From assembly GCF_029239295.1 (NCBI RefSeq), contig NZ_JAQZBC010000019.1, positions 1 through 42,936 on the forward strand: a stretch of 42,936 bases of DNA, written 5' to 3'. Position 1 is the stretch's first letter, and every line of letters starts with the position of its first letter. The notes under the pieces are model-generated. The model was not told the DNA's origin and did no database searches. It saw nothing but the letters and a program-made list of their open reading frames with translations. This stretch comes from Sphingomonas sp. (GTDB lineage Bacteria; Pseudomonadota; Alphaproteobacteria; Sphingomonadales; Sphingomonadaceae). Position numbers and translations under genes: made by a program. Below, piece by piece: positions 17,681-25,425 of the stretch.

Positions 17681-18160
17681 TTAAGAACTGCTTGATTTTT
17701 CCGCGGCAACAATCTTTGCGGTTGGTTCAAATGCATCGCGGCGCCAAGGTAGGGCGCGCGCAAGAGCACCAGAGACGACGGCGCGCAGGGTTTTACGCGA
17801 CGCGGGCCCTCCGAGCGCTACGGGCGGCAATGTCCGTGTTCCCTCCGAATCGTCGATGCTGATGGCACGACGCACGCTTACCTGAAGGAACTGCAAGTCC
17901 TTTTGGCGGAAGAACCGAGCTTCGATGAGCAGACTTCGCGGGGAGCGGCCTGTCGCCGAGTCATCGCGGTATCGCTCGACCGGGTACGGAGACAGGTGAC
18001 GCACCTCGTCCAGAATGACGGCGCATAACGTTGCCCGGGCAAACTCATTCTCTGAGGGTGCGGAACACCGGACTACGACGCGATCCAGATTACTCCAGAG
18101 CCGAGAAGGAATACCCTGCGCTGCGGCCGTCGCGACGGTCACGACTGTGACCAGAACCAA
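17681..18160 (-). CDS. Small exported protein of unknown function, co-oriented with serralysin
   Basis: From a TTG at 18160 (GAGAAGG eight bases upstream) the product is about 159 residues and starts with a plausible signal peptide, MVLVTVVTVATAAAQG. An ATG at 18283 would give 200 residues with a non-signal N-terminus (MNYPIICYRRRIDLAE). The mature part includes VVVRCSAPSENEFARATLCA and DEVRHLSPYPVERYRD; I recognise no family. It stops 14 bases before the serralysin ATG, so the two are likely co-transcribed. Partners in that position in other species include protease inhibitors, but nothing in this sequence shows that. Confidence 0.5.
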   Translation of the reverse strand: MVLVTVVTVATAAAQGIPSRLWSNLDRVVVRCSAPSENEFARATLCAVILDEVRHLSPYPVERYRDDSATGRSPRSLLIEARFFRQKDLQFLQVSVRRAISIDDSEGTRTLPPVALGGPASRKTLRAVVSGALARALPWRRDAFEPTAKIVAAEKSSSS

Positions 18161-18661
18161 AGTGCGCGCCTTCTCGAATGCTTTGTCATGCACCACGTCT
18201 CTCGCATCACTTACCGCACAAACCTCTGGCAAGCGCTCTGCCAAGTCAATGCGACGTCGGTAACATATGATGGGATAATTCATTATCGTGCAAAACGGAA
18301 AACATCCGAATTGAATTATTTTTCAGAGTTTGCTGAGTTCCGAAGTGGGTGGCTTTGCAGGGGGTTCGCTCAACTAAGATTGCGGCCCTTGGCTACAAAG
18401 AGGACGGTCCGCGATAGGAGGGTAGTAATCTGACTACCCACAGCAGATGTTGGTCCATTCTCGGCTGTTCCCAAGATGTCTAAAATACAAGATGGTTTCG
18501 GATAGAGCGGCATCTATCCTGCCGACCCGTCGGTGAATCTCGTCGGAGGGGTCAGGGCGACCACGGTCACTGATGACTTACGTATATTCCCTTAGGTGCG
18601 CGAATCTGAACAATCGGTGATTTAGAATCTCGAACTCCCCCACCTCCCCCCGAGGGGGGCT

Positions 18662-18695
18662 GCCCGGCGAGTGCCCTAGCCTGCTCTCGCCGGGC
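18662..18695. terminator. GC-rich hairpin, terminator-like
   Basis: GCCCGGCGAG (18662-18671) and CTCGCCGGGC (18686-18695) form a perfect 10-bp stem with a 14-nt loop. A second GC block, CCCCCC-GA-GGGGGG, lies directly before it. On the plus strand it is followed by GCTCTTTATC, a weak T-tract. No gene was found on either side for it to terminate, so it may be left over from a lost gene or belong to an unannotated RNA. Confidence 0.45.
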
Positions 18696-19369
18696 GCTCT
18701 TTATCAAAGTGTTGGTATTAGCTGACTTAAAGTCTGTACGATTAGCGCCGACGATACTCGGCCAGTATAAACTAAGCGAGGCAGTACCGAGGCGCACAGC
18801 ATAAAGGACCATGGGGGCCAAAACACTTAGACGATGCTAGCTGTTCGTAAGAAGCGGTGGCTCTCACCACTATTCGGTTCCATATTTCTGTGCTTTAGAC
18901 GCCGGCCCAAGACTGTGTGAGGAGCAGTCCAGGCTGGAAGTGTACCAGAAGCGAGTTCTTGCTGATATAGTTTTTGCGGCACTGCTTCGTAGTTGCGTAT
19001 CTCGTATGGCCGTCCGCCTTTCGGGATACATCAATCACGTTCCGGTCAATTAATGCGGCTTATACGAGACGCAGAAGTGTCTAGGCGTCGTGCAGCGACG
19101 ACTAAATGGCTATGCTAACTGACTGCTTCACCCAATATTCAACTGCTTCTCTGTTGAACAGTATAGCAAAACATCATAAGTATATCATAAACAAAAACTA
19201 GTACACTCCATGTAGGCAAGGGGGAACTATTGAAAGGAAATTCCCAAAAAGAAATAGACTATGCAGCTTTGAGGTGGGCCTAGAAGAATAGGGGATCTAT
19301 CTTAGAAGCGCCAAAGACTGATACAGGTTTCGCAAGTTGACGAGTGTAAAGTCTCAAAGGTCAACGAAC

Positions 19370-19615
19370 TTCGATTAGCCAGCATGGGACATGCCTATCG
19401 CCATCTCTATTGATCAGTGTGCTGGTTAATAGACTTTTATTAAGTCTGCCTGTTGTGCCTCTAATGTAGCCACAACCACTGCTTTGAGATGGGTAAATAG
19501 ACTCATTAAGCAGGGCTTTCTCTGTCGCGAAGACGATCCGCTCGATAGGCGTCGGTCATTCCTGATCCTCACCGAAGAGGCCTCGCGGCGCATGGTCGCT
19601 GTACTAGCCTGCTAA
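19370..19615 (+). pseudogene. Broken winged-helix (MarR-like) regulator, paralogue of the next gene
   Basis: One plus-strand frame encodes AWDMPIAISIDQCAG, then TAA TAG (19427-19432), then SACCASNVATTTALRWVNRL, then IKQGFLCREDDPLDRRRSF and LILTEEASRRMVAVLAC before TAA. It aligns with the intact regulator at 20313-20723 (AWDIMLTLLINW, ACVAACVPHSTALRWIQKLE, DDLVVRTGDPFDECRSYLRLS). An additional in-frame stop at 19376 removes the N-terminus. So it is a nonsense-inactivated paralogue or older copy, about 0.9 kb from the intact one. Confidence 0.7.
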
Positions 19616-20312
19616 GCCTTTGACCTATAATCATGCTGCGACCACATTCGCGGAGGTGATGGTTGCAGGTTGGTCAGAGCTGCGCGATCCCTCATTCTGT
19701 TGGGCCTAGGCAGCATAATTGATGCTCTTCAATGCTAAATCTAGCGTCGTTTATCACTCATATATCGGGCTGGGGCAGGCATTGCGCCCAAGATGCTGAC
19801 AAGCCAATAGCTCAAGGCATGTGGAGTGGTCGCGGAAGGATGTTGTAACAGAGGCCGGTTCGCCTGAGCGGGGCGTCCGTGAAGAACGGGGGAGGGTGCG
19901 GCGCGAAAAGAGGCTGGAACGATCAGCGATGAAGAAAGTCAAAGGCGCTTACCAGTGAACTACGGCTCTGCCGACAACTGGGCATAATGAACTGCAGTGA
20001 GCGCGGTTTATATCACCGCCCGCCTACCGCTGGTGCCAGCCTCAGTGGCTCTGCACCGAAAACGTTCATGGCTGAAAGTTTCGCCGATTGGATTTGCAGA
20101 CTCGACGCTCCCAACACCATCAAGTGTAACTAAGGCTATTGAGCGGAATGCTTGTGTCAACAAGGATAAGGTGATCCGACGTTTCGAGAGCTTCTCTCAC
20201 AATCTGCTCCAACTCCTGCAGCTTTTTTGCTCGTTCGGTGTTTATGGCATCTACTTATGGTTAATGCGCCGGACAGACCAGGAAACGACCCGGCCGGAGG
20301 GGAAGGGAACTC

Positions 20313-20723
20313 GTGACGAGTTGTTTTGATGACGTCTGGAGACGAAATGAACAAGCGCGCAGTGACGAGTCGGTGCCCGCAAGCGTCGGCTTGAGCGCTG
20401 CGCACATCGAAGCGGCTCGGGTAATCTATAAAGCGCGTCGCGTAAGGGACCGGGCGTTCGGGAGGTCCGACTTATTCGCGGAGCCCGCATGGGACATCAT
20501 GCTCACGCTCTTGATCAATTGGTCTAAGGGAAGACCTACTTCAGTAGGTGAGGCCTGCGTGGCCGCTTGTGTGCCACACAGCACCGCGTTGAGGTGGATC
20601 CAAAAGCTAGAAATTGACGACTTGGTGGTTCGTACGGGCGATCCATTTGATGAGTGTCGCAGCTATCTGAGGCTTAGTACAGAAGCCTGCGGGACTTTGG
20701 CTAGAGCACTAGCTATCAGCTAG
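20313..20723 (+). CDS. Winged-helix DNA-binding protein, MarR-like
   Basis: 136 residues from a GTG at 20313, preceded by GGAGGGGAAGGG. The layout is an N-terminal helix (AAHIEAARVIYKARRVRDRAF), then AEPAWDIMLTLLINWSKG, a recognition-helix region GEACVAACVPHSTALRWIQK, and a beta-wing with DPFDECRSYLRLS. This is a small MarR-like family common in sphingomonads, and targets are generally unknown. Two near-identical palindromes lie 200-283 bases beyond its stop; a link is only a guess. A broken paralogue lies upstream. Confidence 0.75.
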   Translation: MTSCFDDVWRRNEQARSDESVPASVGLSAAHIEAARVIYKARRVRDRAFGRSDLFAEPAWDIMLTLLINWSKGRPTSVGEACVAACVPHSTALRWIQKLEIDDLVVRTGDPFDECRSYLRLSTEACGTLARALAIS

Positions 20724-20922
20724 ACTAGTCCGAAGACGCACGTCAATCCTCTTGGCGTTGTACGATAGGCGCTGTGCTCCAGTTCAGGGGCCATCCGTAC
20801 ATGTCCGCTCGACGGAAGCGAGCTCTAACTGGTTTATCGCGAGCGGTACCGCGATGCCCAACCAACCGTCTGCTAAGCAGGCCCTCGTTCGGTGTGCCCT
20901 CTTGAGAGGAGACCAAAGTTCG

Positions 20923-20940
20923 ACTTGCAGACCTGCAACT
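20923..20940. promoter_or_regulatory. Palindrome 1: ACTTGCAGACCTGCAACT
   Basis: An 18-bp near-dyad with perfect arms TTGCAG and CTGCAA around AC. It resembles palindrome 2 at 20989-21006, with centres 66 bp apart. The two-base centre rules out an RNA hairpin of the whole repeat, so a dimeric DNA-binding site is more likely. The 18-bp size and inner spacing are like LuxR-family (tra/lux box) sites, but no LuxR or LuxI gene is in the window. Confidence 0.4.
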
Positions 20941-20988
20941 TGGTCGTCTGTCGGTCTGAACCTGCCGGTGGACGCGCATTTCGAGGCG

Positions 20989-21006
20989 AGTTGCAGTTCT
21001 GCAACT
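20989..21006. promoter_or_regulatory. Palindrome 2: AGTTGCAGTTCTGCAACT
   Basis: A perfect 8-bp dyad (AGTTGCAG, centre TT, CTGCAACT), sharing the TTGCAG-NN-CTGCAA core with palindrome 1. It lies 52 bp beyond the 3' end of the OmpA-like gene, within a 335-bp gap between two converging genes. I see no protein gene in this gap, so the pair may mark a small RNA promoter or an operator left from rearranged DNA. Confidence 0.4.
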
Positions 21007-21058
21007 GCATAGGTCAGGTGGCACTTCTCCGGCTTTGGGGAACCAAGACCGGGATGAG

Positions 21059-21688
21059 TTACGGATCACCCGAGCAGTTCTGAGTGTTTACAGGCGGCTC
21101 TTCTAGACTTGGCTGCTTCGTGGCGGAGGGCGCTTCGGGCTGCGGCAGGTCGATCTCGATGTCGACGCGGCGGTTCTTCCGCCGGCCCTCGACGTCGTCA
21201 CTGCCGTCGAGCTTCACGTTCGGCGCGGCAGGGCGACCGTCACCGAGCGCCACGACGGTGATCAGCGTCTCATCGACGCCTTGCTCGACGAGATAGTCAC
21301 GGACCGCCTCGGCGCGCAGGCGTGACACCCGAAGGTTCGCCGCGCTGCTCCCGTCGTTGTCGCTGCTCCCGCGCAAAATCCAGCGGGCGTCTGACGGCAA
21401 CGAGGGGGTAGCCAGCAACGTGTCCAGCGCTTCGCGCCCGGCATCGTCGAGGCTGGCGCCCCGCTCGAACAGGATAGTCCCGCCGGTCGGGAGAGGCGCG
21501 ACGGGGGTCGCCGCCGGAGCAGGCTGGGTTTCCGCGATCACCTTGGGCTGCATGATCGACTGAGCGGCCACGCTGCTGTTGGCCACCGACGTAGGTGTAG
21601 GGGAGGGGGTCGGCGCCGGGGTCGGCGACCGGGCATCGCAGGCGCTGAGCGAAACGGCTGCCAAGATGACGGATGCGGTCTTCTTCAT
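21059..21688 (-). CDS. OmpA-family lipoprotein
   Basis: 209 residues. The lipoprotein signal ends at LSAC (Cys17), followed by a Pro/Thr-rich linker that would span from the membrane. The OmpA C-terminal peptidoglycan-binding domain covers about residues 70-180: TILFERGASLDDAGREALDT, then NLRVSRLRAEAVRDYLVEQG, and RRKNRRVDIEI, the conserved Arg-rich end. Its ATG overlaps the TGA of the antiporter gene (ATGA), so it is the second gene of that operon. Probably outer-membrane anchored; a specific role is not evident. Confidence 0.85.
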   Translation of the reverse strand: MKKTASVILAAVSLSACDARSPTPAPTPSPTPTSVANSSVAAQSIMQPKVIAETQPAPAATPVAPLPTGGTILFERGASLDDAGREALDTLLATPSLPSDARWILRGSSDNDGSSAANLRVSRLRAEAVRDYLVEQGVDETLITVVALGDGRPAAPNVKLDGSDDVEGRRKNRRVDIEIDLPQPEAPSATKQPSLEEPPVNTQNCSGDP

Positions 21689-23538
21689 GCGACTATCTCC
21701 CTCGAAAGCGCGTCCGGATCTTTCGTCCCGATCACTTGCCAGTGCGTGTCCTCAATGCGTTCCGGTGGAACGTACAGCAGAACAGTGTCCCCAATCGACG
21801 GCGTGGGGGCGGACGCGTGCGAGAACATGCGCAGCGAGCCATCCTTTCTCAGCAGTAGCAGGGGGCCGCCATCCTCTCGCAAAGCTTCCGCCGCGGCCGA
21901 GAAGCTGCCGACATCGTCAACCTTTGCGGCGGCGAACTGCCAGCCCCTGCGTTCACGCATCGCGACATCTTCGACACCAAGGCCCGAACGGAACATCGCA
22001 CGACCGCGCAGCGCGTCAGGGAGCCGGCGCGGATCGTCGCCCGCAGCATCGCCAAGCTGATAAACATTGTCGCGTCCCAGCTCGGGCGCAAATTCGCTGC
22101 ACACCAGAGCATTATACGCCTCGTTTTCAGTGGTGGCTGCGAGCAGGCCGAACTGCAGCAGATCGAGCCGTTCCTCCGTCGCCTCCGCCAGTATTTCGCC
22201 GTGGTAGATCGGCACCCCTTCGGCGCGCGGCGCGCTTAGCCGCTGCCAGCTGGTATCGCTGATCGTCACCCCGACCCCGAGCGCGCGCAGCGCCCGTGCA
22301 AGCGACAGGCTCCATTGAGTGGAACCGACAATCAGCACGCCGCGTCCGCTCGGCGCAGTCAAATTCAACGCCTTGGCGAAAAAGCCGATCGTGAAGCCGT
22401 GTGCCACGATCGTCGCGACGACGACCGCGAACGATAGCGCGACTAGCGTGCTACCATCGCCATATCCCAGTTCGTCCAGCCGCAACGCGAACAGGCCGGT
22501 AATCGCAATTGCAACGACGCCGCGCGGCGCAATCCATCCGATGAACAGCCGCTCGCGCCATGGGATCCGGCTGAAGGAAAGGCTGAGCAGCACGGTGGCG
22601 GGGCGAACGATGAAGAGGAGCGCGAAGAGGAACAAGCCGAAGCGCCACTCAAACTGCCGCAATACGCTAAGGTCGAGCGAGGCCGACAGAAGCACGAACA
22701 CTCCCGAAACGAGGATGATCGTCATGTTCTCCTTGAAAGTCAGGAAATCGCGCAGCGATGCAAGGCGCATATTCGCCAGCGCAATGCCCATGACGGTCAC
22801 TGCGAGGAGACCGGTCTCCTGCTGGATCGCGTTCGACGCAACGAAGGTCCCGATCACCGCCACGAGGATGACCGGCGCCTTGAGATACTCCGGCACATAG
22901 CCGCGCGGCAGCGCCCAGCCGAGCAGCCGCGCCACGCCGTAGCCCAGCAATCCCGCGACGGCGGCGGCGAGAAGCAGGCTGACCAGGCTCTCCAGGATGG
23001 TTGCGCCGCTGCCCGCCTGTCGCAGGATCTCGTAGGTGACCACGGCGCACAACGCGCCGATCGGATCGTTGACGATCGCTTCCCACTTCAAAATGGCGCG
23101 AGGCCGCGCCGCAACGCTCGATTGACGCAGCAGAGGAAGCACCACCGTCGGACCGGTGACGACGAGAATGCCGGCAAAAAGGATCGCCACCGGCCACACT
23201 AAGCCTGCGACATAATAGCAAGCGAGTGCCCCCAGCACCCAGCCGACGGGCACGCCGACCAGCACCAGCCGGTGCACCGCACCCTCGGCATGCCGGAGTT
23301 CGCGCAGGTTCAGGCTCAGACCGCCTTCGAACAAGATCACTGCCACCGCCAGTGACACGGCAGGCTCGAGCAGGGGGCCAAAGTCCTCCTCAGGCTGGAT
23401 CAATCCGGTGGCGGGGCCAGCGATCAACCCTGCGATCAGCATCAACGCGATGGCAGGTAGGCCGGTTCGCCACGCGATCCACTGTGCCCCGATGCCGAGT
23501 AATCCAACGAGCGTGAGCACGATGGCTAGATGGTTCAT
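21685..23538 (-). CDS. CPA1-type cation/proton antiporter with C-terminal TrkA-like region
   Basis: 617 residues from the ATG at 23538 (GGGAGA upstream; the 69-base in-frame extension is not conserved in character). About twelve membrane segments follow. The transport core includes VILFEGGLSLNLRELR, LVVTGPTVVLPLLRQ and ILKWEAIVNDPIGAL, where the ND pair marks the CPA1 ion site, and IAPRGVVAIAITGLFAL. The C-terminal cytoplasmic half has a Rossmann-like stretch (GRGVLIVGSTQWSLSLARAL) and a later TrkA_C-like segment ending LLYVPPERIEDTHWQVIG, so it may be gated by a nucleotide. Substrate is Na+ or K+ in exchange for H+; which one is not clear. It is coupled to the OmpA-like lipoprotein. Confidence 0.87.
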   Translation of the reverse strand: MNHLAIVLTLVGLLGIGAQWIAWRTGLPAIALMLIAGLIAGPATGLIQPEEDFGPLLEPAVSLAVAVILFEGGLSLNLRELRHAEGAVHRLVLVGVPVGWVLGALACYYVAGLVWPVAILFAGILVVTGPTVVLPLLRQSSVAARPRAILKWEAIVNDPIGALCAVVTYEILRQAGSGATILESLVSLLLAAAVAGLLGYGVARLLGWALPRGYVPEYLKAPVILVAVIGTFVASNAIQQETGLLAVTVMGIALANMRLASLRDFLTFKENMTIILVSGVFVLLSASLDLSVLRQFEWRFGLFLFALLFIVRPATVLLSLSFSRIPWRERLFIGWIAPRGVVAIAITGLFALRLDELGYGDGSTLVALSFAVVVATIVAHGFTIGFFAKALNLTAPSGRGVLIVGSTQWSLSLARALRALGVGVTISDTSWQRLSAPRAEGVPIYHGEILAEATEERLDLLQFGLLAATTENEAYNALVCSEFAPELGRDNVYQLGDAAGDDPRRLPDALRGRAMFRSGLGVEDVAMRERRGWQFAAAKVDDVGSFSAAAEALREDGGPLLLLRKDGSLRMFSHASAPTPSIGDTVLLYVPPERIEDTHWQVIGTKDPDALSREIVA

Positions 23539-23658
23539 TACGTCTCCCTGCCGCCGCCGTTCAGCGGTTATTTGCCAAGGGCCGGGCCAGTGACTTTGTT
23601 CCGGCACAACAACCTTCGCCGCTGTATATCGCGGTTCGGCGCCGAGCGGTGCACGAAG

Positions 23659-24249
23659 CTAGCTGGGCACGACCTGGGCGATCGCGAGGCCAGCAAGACG
23701 GGCGGTTGCCAGGAGCTGCTCCAATCCGTGCCCGCTTCGCGCCTTGGCGGAAAGCCCCGACATCGTCGTGCTGACGAAGTCCGCCAAGATATCGGCTTGC
23801 TCTGGGCAGCGCGCCGCGACGAAATCGCGGATCACGCCTTCGGCGGCGACATTATACGCGCGGGCAGCCCCGCGCGCCTCGGGGTCGTTGCAACGAACGC
23901 CTTCCAGAACAAGGCAGCCTGGTGCCTCCTGATTGGCGGCATAAAAGCGCGCGGATTCCTCCAGAACGGCGGCAAGACATTCGGACACCGGGCGGTCCTC
24001 GCGCAGCAGGGTGGCCAGCGGAACGGCGTTGTCGCTGTTATAACGCGCCAGAACGCGCGTGTAGAGGCCGGCCTTGCTGCCAAAGGCGGCGTAGAAGCTA
24101 GGCGGGTTAATGCCGAGCGCGGCGGTAAGGTCCGCCACGCTGACGGCGTCGTAGCCGCGGGCGTGGAAGAGCTGTTGGGCGGTAGCGACGGCCTCGTCCG
24201 GATCGAAGCGCCGTGGACGGCCGCGACCGCGAGGTTTATCTGTAGTCAC
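23659..24249 (-). CDS. bdcR: TetR-family repressor BdcR
   Basis: 196 residues from a GTG at 24249 (AAGGA upstream). An ATG at 24303 is in frame but would leave only 21 bp to the divergent bdcA start. The N-terminal HTH reads GRPRRFDPDEAVATAQQLFH, then GINPPSFYAAFGSKAGLY. The body includes ESARFYAANQEAPGCLVLEG and STTMSGLSAKARSGHGLEQL. It resembles E. coli BdcR along its length as I remember it, and it is paired divergently with BdcA as in E. coli. It should repress bdcA by binding the gap between them. Confidence 0.85.
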   Translation of the reverse strand: MTTDKPRGRGRPRRFDPDEAVATAQQLFHARGYDAVSVADLTAALGINPPSFYAAFGSKAGLYTRVLARYNSDNAVPLATLLREDRPVSECLAAVLEESARFYAANQEAPGCLVLEGVRCNDPEARGAARAYNVAAEGVIRDFVAARCPEQADILADFVSTTMSGLSAKARSGHGLEQLLATARLAGLAIAQVVPS

Positions 24250-24260
24250 TATTACAATAT

Positions 24261-24290
24261 CCTTGACGGGCTTGTCAGGTGATTTATGTA
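24261..24290 (+). promoter_or_regulatory. bdcA promoter with overlapping repressor dyad
   Basis: TTGACG (24263-24268), a 16-bp spacer and TATGTA (24285-24290) make a good sigma-70-like promoter reading into bdcA. The -35 box is embedded in an imperfect dyad: TGAC (24264-24267) and GTCA (24274-24277), with CC and GG flanks. A TetR dimer bound here would block the promoter and sit next to the bdcR start. The sequence is seen directly; BdcR binding is inferred. Confidence 0.5.
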
Positions 24291-24324
24291 GCGCACCATA
24301 CACTATTCCTCAAGGAGAAGCCGA

Positions 24325-25038
24325 ATGTCTGCGTTTCAGGAAAAATCCGTTCTGGTCCTGGGCGGAAGTCGCGGGATAGGAGCGGCGATCGTACGGCGCT
24401 TTGCCACCGATGGCGCGGCGGTAACGTTCACCTATGCGGGCTCGCAAGAAGCGGCCGAGCAGCTGGCACGCGAGACGGGCAGCACGGCGGTGCAGACCGA
24501 TAGCGGTGATCGCGACGCCGTTATCGCCCGCGTGCGCGACAGCGGCCCCCTCGACGTACTGGTGGTGAACTCCGGTTTCGCGATCTTCGGTGACGCGCTG
24601 GATCAGGATCCTGACGAGATCGACCGGCTCTTCAGGGTCAACGTCCATGCGCCCTACCATGCCTCGGTCGAAGCTGCTCGGCAGATGCCCGAAGGCGGCC
24701 GGATCATCATAATCGGGTCGGTGAACGGCGATCGTATGCCGCTGCCTGGCATGGCGTCCTATGCGCTGAGCAAATCGGCGCTGCAGGGGCTGGCGCGTGG
24801 GCTGGCCCGTGATTTCGGCCCACGCGGCATCACGATCAATATTGTGCAGCCCGGCCCGATCGACACCGACGCGAACCCGGAAGACGGACCGATGAAGGAC
24901 CTGATGCACAGCTTCATGGCGATCAAACGCCACGGCCGCCCAGAGGAAGTTGCCGGAATGGTGGCTTGGCTCGCCGGCCCGGAGGCAAGCTTTGTCACTG
25001 GCGCCATGCACACCATCGACGGCGGGTTCGGCGCGTAA
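24325..25038 (+). CDS. bdcA: Short-chain dehydrogenase-fold protein BdcA
   Basis: 237 residues, the same length as E. coli BdcA, which is reported to bind cyclic di-GMP and promote biofilm dispersal. The NAD(P) loop is LGGSRGIGAA. Further matches are FTYAGSQEAAEQLA, NVHAPYHASVEAARQMPEGG, IIIIGSVNGDRMPLPGMASY with catalytic-type YALSK, GPRGITINIVQPGPIDTDAN, and the C-terminal KRHGRPEEVAGMVAWLAGPE. The catalytic Ser-Tyr-Lys residues are all present, so an oxidoreductase activity remains possible. AAGGAG lies eight bases before the ATG. It is divergent from the TetR gene. Confidence 0.88.
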   Translation: MSAFQEKSVLVLGGSRGIGAAIVRRFATDGAAVTFTYAGSQEAAEQLARETGSTAVQTDSGDRDAVIARVRDSGPLDVLVVNSGFAIFGDALDQDPDEIDRLFRVNVHAPYHASVEAARQMPEGGRIIIIGSVNGDRMPLPGMASYALSKSALQGLARGLARDFGPRGITINIVQPGPIDTDANPEDGPMKDLMHSFMAIKRHGRPEEVAGMVAWLAGPEASFVTGAMHTIDGGFGA

Positions 25039-25425
25039 GCAAGCTGACGAAAGTTGGCGGGACGGGCGCGGGCGGGGTGGCAAGCCACATCGCCTGCGCT
25101 GCGATTGGAAGTGGCTGGCGGCAGGTAATCGTCAGCCCGCGAGCACCCTTAATGAGGGTCGGGTTGGTGATCTGGCGAGATCCTCAATCGCGCGGCGAGG
25201 CCGACATTTCCTTGTCAGCGCGGCCCGGATGTGACCAGCGTTTGCCAGCGCTTCAAGACAGTGGCCAGCCCGGCCTATGGCGCTCCCCGATCGACAGGAA
25301 ATCATGGGTCAGCTTCGGACTGCCAACTTGCGAACCACCGGCGCGCTGCGCCCCATCGTCACAGCCGAGGAATTCGGAGCCTGTGAGCTCGGAGCGGGCA
25401 CGACCTTCATGGGGATTGTGAATTG
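25039..25425. other. Intergenic region; no convincing gene
   Basis: About 390 bases between bdcA and the next gene. A 49-codon frame from an ATG at 25277 ends in a TGA overlapping the downstream start (TGATG), as coupled genes do. It lacks a ribosome site and resembles nothing I know (MALPDRQEIMGQLRTANL at its start). No terminator hairpin for bdcA was obvious. Confidence 0.4.

Larger units (their letters stand above)
18284..20312. other. Two-kilobase lower-GC gene desert
   Basis: No intact gene was found across about 2 kb. The sequence is visibly more AT-rich than its surroundings, especially 19140-19260, and all frames carry frequent stops. It contains a GC-rich double hairpin near 18645-18695, the 3' part of a broken winged-helix gene (19370-19615), and an inverted repeat TTCAAC/GTTGAA near 19140-19160. 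One frame from about 18840 to 19052 is open without a start codon and is not recognised. The region looks like decayed acquired DNA. Confidence 0.55.

Noticed and set aside
18567..18821. 84-codon minus-strand open frame across the double hairpin
   Set aside because: Translation is low complexity over the hairpin (PPSGGGGGVRD) with no family features; likely chance.
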